Source: Erythroxylum novogranatense (Eukaryota; Streptophyta; Magnoliopsida; Malpighiales; Erythroxylaceae). From it: DNA of 64,000 bases. Positions within the stretch are counted from its first letter, which is position 1, and each line of letters begins with the position of its first letter. Below, one piece after another: positions 59,641 to 64,000 of the stretch. The notes beneath the pieces are model-generated. The model was not told the origin of the DNA. It worked only from the letters and a program-made list of their open reading frames with translations, and made no database searches. Position numbers and translations under genes: made by a program. The DNA is taken from positions 66,728,990 to 66,792,989 of the forward strand of contig CM057231.1 in the NCBI GenBank assembly GCA_029891385.1. The letters run 5' to 3'.

Positions 59641-60190
59641 TATCAGTTTCTAATCGTTCTAGTGTGCTAAGTCTTTCTTGCTCTCTCTTGTTCTTCCTAA
59701 GTCGTCTAAGGTGTCGCTCAATTTCAGGTTGAAAATGAACTAACCTAAGTCTACGGGGCATGCACAAGAGAAGTTCACCTAATAACGCTCACTAAAACGA
59801 TAGCGGATAAAATGAGGCTGAAATTCACACGGTTCGCTGTGGCTCGTAGAAGTTCGCTGCGGCGAACAGAACACAATTGAGGATTCGCATGGCGAATATA
59901 TGAACTCGTTACGACGAATGATGAACTTCGTTGCGACGAATGATGAACTCGTCCACGACCAAGAGGCACAAAGAAAGCACAAGCAAGGTAAAATTACCCG
60001 ACTAAGCACAATAAACAGGAACAAGTAGAATAACACCGAAAGCAAGCGAAATAAGAATCACAAAATGTAATTAACACTAAAAGATGGAAGCAAAGCGAAG
60101 GAAACAAAATTATGAAATGCAAAATAGAATGCAACAAACAACGGCTAACCTAGAAAACCAATTAATTTGGTTCCCGACAGCGCGCCAATT
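59641..60190 (-). mobile_element. G right arm leader and PBS
   Basis: Non-coding leader between PBS and gag. The PBS on the minus strand starts at 60187 (TGGCGCGCTGTCGGGAAC), similar to the tRNA-Asp type. At 59900-59955 there is a short tandem array with GACGAATGATGAACTCGT units. The left arm has a decayed form near 48080-48150. Confidence 0.75.
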
Positions 60191-61675
60191 TGATCGCTCG
60201 ACTTATCGTTCAATATTAAAATTGATCCTCGAAACCGTTCAAATAAAATTTATACCAAGGATTGCAATACAGGATGCAACACAGGGTCGACTCTCGAGGA
60301 ACGGTGTACTAACCGATCCTAGACTAGCCTAATGTTTGAATGATGCATGCAATTAAAGCAATAAAAAGGGGTTTTGATTTGATTAACTAAAAATTAAACT
60401 AAGCCAAAGTAAGAATAAATGTTTTGGGGTTTTAGAAAACTAAGCGATTGAAATTAAACAAGTTTGAAATCAACTTACTAAAACTCTCCACGAAAATGTA
60501 GCTCGGGTCATCATCGTTCAAAGTAATATCGGGGTTTGAAATCCACTAAGTTTCGAAAGCTAAACCTTAACAACTCGTTAAGTCCAAAAATTAATTAATC
60601 AACTCGATTAATTAAAATTTGTTAAAAACCTTAGTGTATGTATAGAATGATTAATGCAATAAATCGATCAAACAATAACACAACCAACTCAATCAAACAC
60701 AACTAGGCAGATTAAATTGATTAATGCAATCATCCAACTGATATACATGAACTCCATGTATTTAAGCACAACATTCAACAATAATCAATCCATAACATAT
60801 ATCAAAGTTTAACATCCGATTAAACTATAACCGGATTCAATCCATCATACAATGTATTCTCCAACTCGGAGTTGATACAAAAATATAACGAAAATCTAAA
60901 ACTAAGATCGATTACCCCAGTTAAGCTCACGGAACTCAGACCCTCACTCCATCTTCAAGAGATCTGAGACTTAGCCACGCATCACGGCAGAAGAGTCCAT
61001 CACTGCTGGACACCCGACGTTGCTCATGACTCAGACGATGAAGGATGAAGGAATGGTCGCGGCGAAATGAAAGCGGAAGAGAAGGTGGTGAATGTGGGCG
61101 ATATACATTGCCTCCGAATCAAGACTGCAAAAACCAAAGAAAACAAAACCTATTAGACGAACTGAGAAAAGAGAGAAGAAGCAGTTAACCTCGGGAGAGC
61201 GGCCGTTTGTTTTTGCCCTAAATGGCAAGATTTTATAGGGAGTTGTGCGGGCGAAATTCGTAACAAAGGATTAATTTCCATTTGTAGGCGGGTTACCCGA
61301 CATTATTGCGGTGAATGGTGTAGTTTCTTCTTGGCGAAGTCCGATGGTCACTTTCGTCATGTAAGTAATTGCATTTAATTTATTAGCCGCGACGAATGGA
61401 GGTTTGGGTTCGCCCCAGTGAATCTCGCGGCATGTTGACTTCTTGAATGTTGACTCCTTTGGTCCTACAAAATACAACCCATTTGCAGTATCAATTGTCC
61501 CAATAAAAATTATGCAGAATTAATGACAAATGACAACAAAATACTGACAATGTGCAATTTATCAAACTCAATGTGCGGGACCAAAATAAGCATAAAAATC
61601 ATAGATCAGGAGTCAACAGATGCATAATTACTAGAGAAAACGGGCCTAATTTATAGTATAAATTTGGTCCAATCA
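60191..61675 (-). repeat. G right LTR (1,485 bp, subfamily 2, inverted)
   Basis: On the minus strand TGATTGGACC (61675) to GCGATCA (60191), with TATAAAA at 61231-61237 read in reverse. It ends exactly at the TSD GTTTA (61676-61680). Together with the left LTR it forms the inverted termini of the composite. Confidence 0.92.
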
Positions 61676-62310
61676 GTTTACCAAGTTGGATTTGAGATCC
61701 GGATATTATCAGTTGAGGATCGCAGAGGCCGATGTGCCTAAGAGCGCTTTCAGAAGCAGGTATGGGCATTTCGAGTTCTTAGTGATGCCGTTCGGGTTGA
61801 CTAATGCCCCGGCAGCCTTCATGGCCTTGATGAATAAGGTCTTTCAGCCTTACCTGGATCAGTTTGTTATTGTATTCATTGATGATATTCTGATGTACTC
61901 GAGGAGTAGACAGGAGCATGTGGAGCATCTGAGGACTGTATTGCAGATTATGGAGAGAGGTAGTTGTACGCCAAATTCACTAAGTGTGAATTTTGGCTGG
62001 ATGAGGTGGTGTTCTTAGGCCACATTGTGTCTAGTGAGGGTATCCGGTGGATCCTCACAAGATTGAGGCAGTGAGGAGTTGGGAGGTTTCGAGGAATGTG
62101 TCAGAGTTGAGGAGTTTCCTCGGATTAGCAGGTTATTACTGGAGGTTTGTCGACGGGTTTTATGTAATCTCAGCCCCTTTGACAAAACTTCTGAGGAAGA
62201 GTGTGGCCTTCAGATGGACTGATGAGTGTCAGAGGAGTTTTGAGGAGCTGAAACATCGGTTGACTCTGTACGGTGTTAGCTTTGCCATCTGGGCGGGGAG
62301 GTTTTGAGGT
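61676..62310 (+). pseudogene. F reverse transcriptase, C-terminal part
   Basis: Resumes with the right TSD GTTTA and [20 protein letters not shown], then [20 protein letters not shown] and the catalytic box FIDDILMYS (about 61875-61905). A frameshift near 61955-61990 precedes [30 protein letters not shown] and [15 protein letters not shown] (62047-62200). The catalytic aspartates are intact. A second shift lies at about 62265-62300. Confidence 0.93.
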
Positions 62311-62680
62311 TTTCAGTGATGCTTCGCAGCAGGGTTTAGGATGTGTACAGATGCAACATGGGAGAGTTATAGCTTATGCTTCGAGATAGTTGAGGTCGCA
62401 TGAGATGAATTATCTAGTGCATGACTTGGAGTTAGCTGCAGTTGTGTTTACTTTGAAGATCTGGAGACATTATTTGTATGGGGAGACGTTCCGGATCTTC
62501 ACTGATCATAAGTGTTTGAGATATTTGTTGAGTCAACGAGAGCTGAATCTGCAGCAGAGGAGATGGATAGAGTTGCTGAAGGATTATGACTGCACGATTG
62601 AGTATCACCCGGGGAAGGCTAATGTGGTAGCTGATGCATTGAGTAGGAGATCTCATATCAGTGTAGCTCAAATTCAGATT
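62300..62680 (+). pseudogene. F RNase H
   Basis: FSDASQQGLGCVQMQHGRVI at about 62314-62375, a TAG for the Gln of SRQLRSHE at about 62387, then [36 protein letters not shown] and [18 protein letters not shown] (to about 62652). One long open stretch runs from 62390 through integrase to 63295. Confidence 0.92.
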
Positions 62681-64000
62681 GGGAGATTTCCTAGCTTGAT
62701 TCAGTTGAGAGCTCTGAATGTACAGATGGATTTGGCTCAAGATGGAGCTCTGATTGCTATTTTGAGGCTTAGGCCGATGTTGCATGATCGAATTAGGAGG
62801 GTTCAGGATCAGGATCCTGTGTTAGTGAGATTGATTGATAGAGTCAGATCTGGATGGCTTTCTGAGTTTGAGTTGAGAGATGGGACATTGTGGATGGGAC
62901 AGAGATTATGTGTTCCAGATGTGGATGATCTGAGGCGTGAGATTTTGGAGGAGGCGCATGTGGCTGCCTATGCTATGCATCCTAGTACTACCAAAATGTA
63001 TCGCACTCTTAAGTTGCATTTCTGGTGGCCAGGAATGAAGAGGTATGTGGCAGAGTTTGTTTTTCGATGTCTGACGTGCCAGCAGGTTAAGGCTGAGCAC
63101 CAGGCTCTAGTGGGTAAGCTGCATTCGTTGCCCATTCTGGAGTGGAATTGGGAGCACATTACGATAGATTTTATTATGGGGTTACCTAGGATGCCGAGGC
63201 AGCATGATGCTATCTGGGTCATAGTGGACCGGTTGACTAAATCGGCTCACTTCTTGCTAGTGAAGGAGAGCAATACTCTCGATCAGTTGGCCTAGAAGTA
63301 TGTGGAAGAGATTGTGCGACTGCATGGGGTCCCGGTGTCTATAGTTTCAGACAGGGATTCGAGATTTACTTCGAGCTTTTGGAGGAGTTTGCAGTCAGCT
63401 ATGGGTACGAGATTGAACTTTAGCACAGCATTTCATCCTTAGACAGATGGGCAGAGTGAGAGGACGATTAAGACTGTTGAGGATATGTTGAGAGCTTGTG
63501 TATTGGAGTTCCGAGGTGCATGAGATCAATATTTTCCTCTGGTTGAGTTTGCGTATAATAATCAGTACCAGAGCAGTATTGGGATGGCACCGTTTGAGGC
63601 GTTGTATGGGAGGCAGTGCAAATCACCCCTTTATTGGGATAAAGAGGGTATGAGGATGATAGAGGGTCCCGAGCTGATTCAGGACACCGTGGATAAGGTA
63701 CAGTTGATTCGGAGTCGCATCAAGGCGGCTCAGGATAGACAAAAGAGCTATGTGGATCAGCATCGTAGAGAGATGGGGTATGATGTGGGTGATAGAGTGT
63801 TCCTCCGGGTGTCTCCGTGGAGAGGTGTTCTGAGATTTGGTCAGAAGGGCAAGTTGAGCCCTAGGTACATTGGTCCTTACGAGATCCTTGAAAGGATAGG
63901 ACCATTGGCATATAGATTGGCGTTGCCGAGTGAGATGTCTTAGTTGCATGACATTTTCCATATGAGCATGCTTCGGAGATATCGTTCAGACCTGACCCAT
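62680..64000 (+). pseudogene. F integrase, running off the window
   Basis: The zinc-binding part is complete: [20 protein letters not shown] with [10 protein letters not shown] (about 62978-63090). The core has TIDFIMGLP (first Asp), [18 protein letters not shown] (second Asp, about 63330-63385) and DGQSERTIKTVEDML (Glu). A TAG at 63293-63295 and another in HPQTDG near 63440 break the frame, and a TGA stands for a Trp-type codon near 63522. Open piece 63584-63943 holds the GPY/F module YIGPYEILERIGPLAYRLAL. The last bases read LHDIFHMSMLRRYRSDLTH. Any chromodomain lies beyond the window. Confidence 0.92.

Larger units (their letters stand above)
46383..61675. mobile_element. G: head-to-head Tat/Athila-like composite insertion
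   Basis: A 15.3-kb block bounded by one perfect TSD. Its left boundary is a + oriented LTR (46383-47818) and its right boundary is a - oriented LTR (60191-61675), so the two ends are inverted copies. Inside are two further + LTRs (54465-55885, 55980-57445). The left arm (LTR, PBS, gag, protease start) is repeated in reverse on the right (57480-60190). A normal LTR element has direct terminal LTRs. PBS type (tRNA-Asp) and Gag motifs place both parts in the Tat/Athila branch of Ty3/gypsy. No polymerase or integrase is found within it. Confidence 0.92.

Noticed and set aside
46383..61675. A giant DNA transposon with long terminal inverted repeats
   Set aside because: The inverted ends are complete LTRs with TGAT...ATCA borders, TATA box and adjacent tRNA-Asp PBS, and the arms encode Gag and protease; no transposase is seen.

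Overview
This window is intergenic DNA from a flowering plant, probably a dicot, though the sequence does not identify the species. I find no host gene, rRNA gene, tRNA gene or CRISPR array. Practically every base can be assigned to LTR retrotransposons of the Ty3/gypsy superfamily. The evidence is primer-binding sites (PBS) for initiator tRNA-Met and tRNA-Asp, polypurine tracts (PPT), TG...CA long terminal repeats (LTRs), 5-bp target-site duplications (TSDs) and decayed gag-pol reading frames.

The layout is nested insertions. I use letters for families.
D (28396-34355, + strand) is the oldest layer: a decayed gag-pol element split by later insertions.
B (+ strand; LTR 5112-6540, internal pieces 6541-8767, 18014-18603 and 23776-24746, 3' LTR 24747-28395) sits in the 5' LTR of D and has no recognisable coding capacity.
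Inside B lie three things: an LTR piece of family A in + orientation (A0, 4468-5111), which itself carries a C LTR (C1, 1-4467); a complete family A chromovirus on the - strand (A1, 8768-18013, TSD TGAGG); and a lone C LTR (C2, 18604-23775, TSD TATTT).
E (LTR 34356-38537, non-coding internal 38538-41574) is inserted in D on the right.
F (LTR 41575-44295, gag-pol from about 44400 to the window end) is inserted in E.
G (46383-61675, TSD GTTTA) is inserted in the reverse transcriptase of F.
Both sides therefore reach four levels: C1 in A0 in B in D, and G in F in E in D.

The coding elements follow the usual retrotransposon scheme of Gag capsid, aspartic protease, reverse transcriptase, RNase H and integrase. 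A1 also has a C-terminal chromodomain. All are inactivated, mostly by in-frame TAG stops at expected CAG or TGG codons plus some frameshifts. B and E keep LTR, PBS and, for B, a PPT, so they look like non-autonomous elements that would depend on enzymes of relatives such as A, D or F.

The most unusual object is G, a 15.3-kb Tat/Athila-like composite. It has one clean TSD, but its outer LTRs point in opposite directions and belong to two subfamilies. An internal LTR is followed by an extended copy of the 3' end of tRNA-Asp and then by an inverted gag-protease arm. This looks like a product of aberrant reverse transcription or joint integration of two cDNAs. Other patterns worth attention are hairpins with compensatory stem changes in several LTR families, and CpG-rich variable tandem arrays that differ even between the two LTRs of one element.
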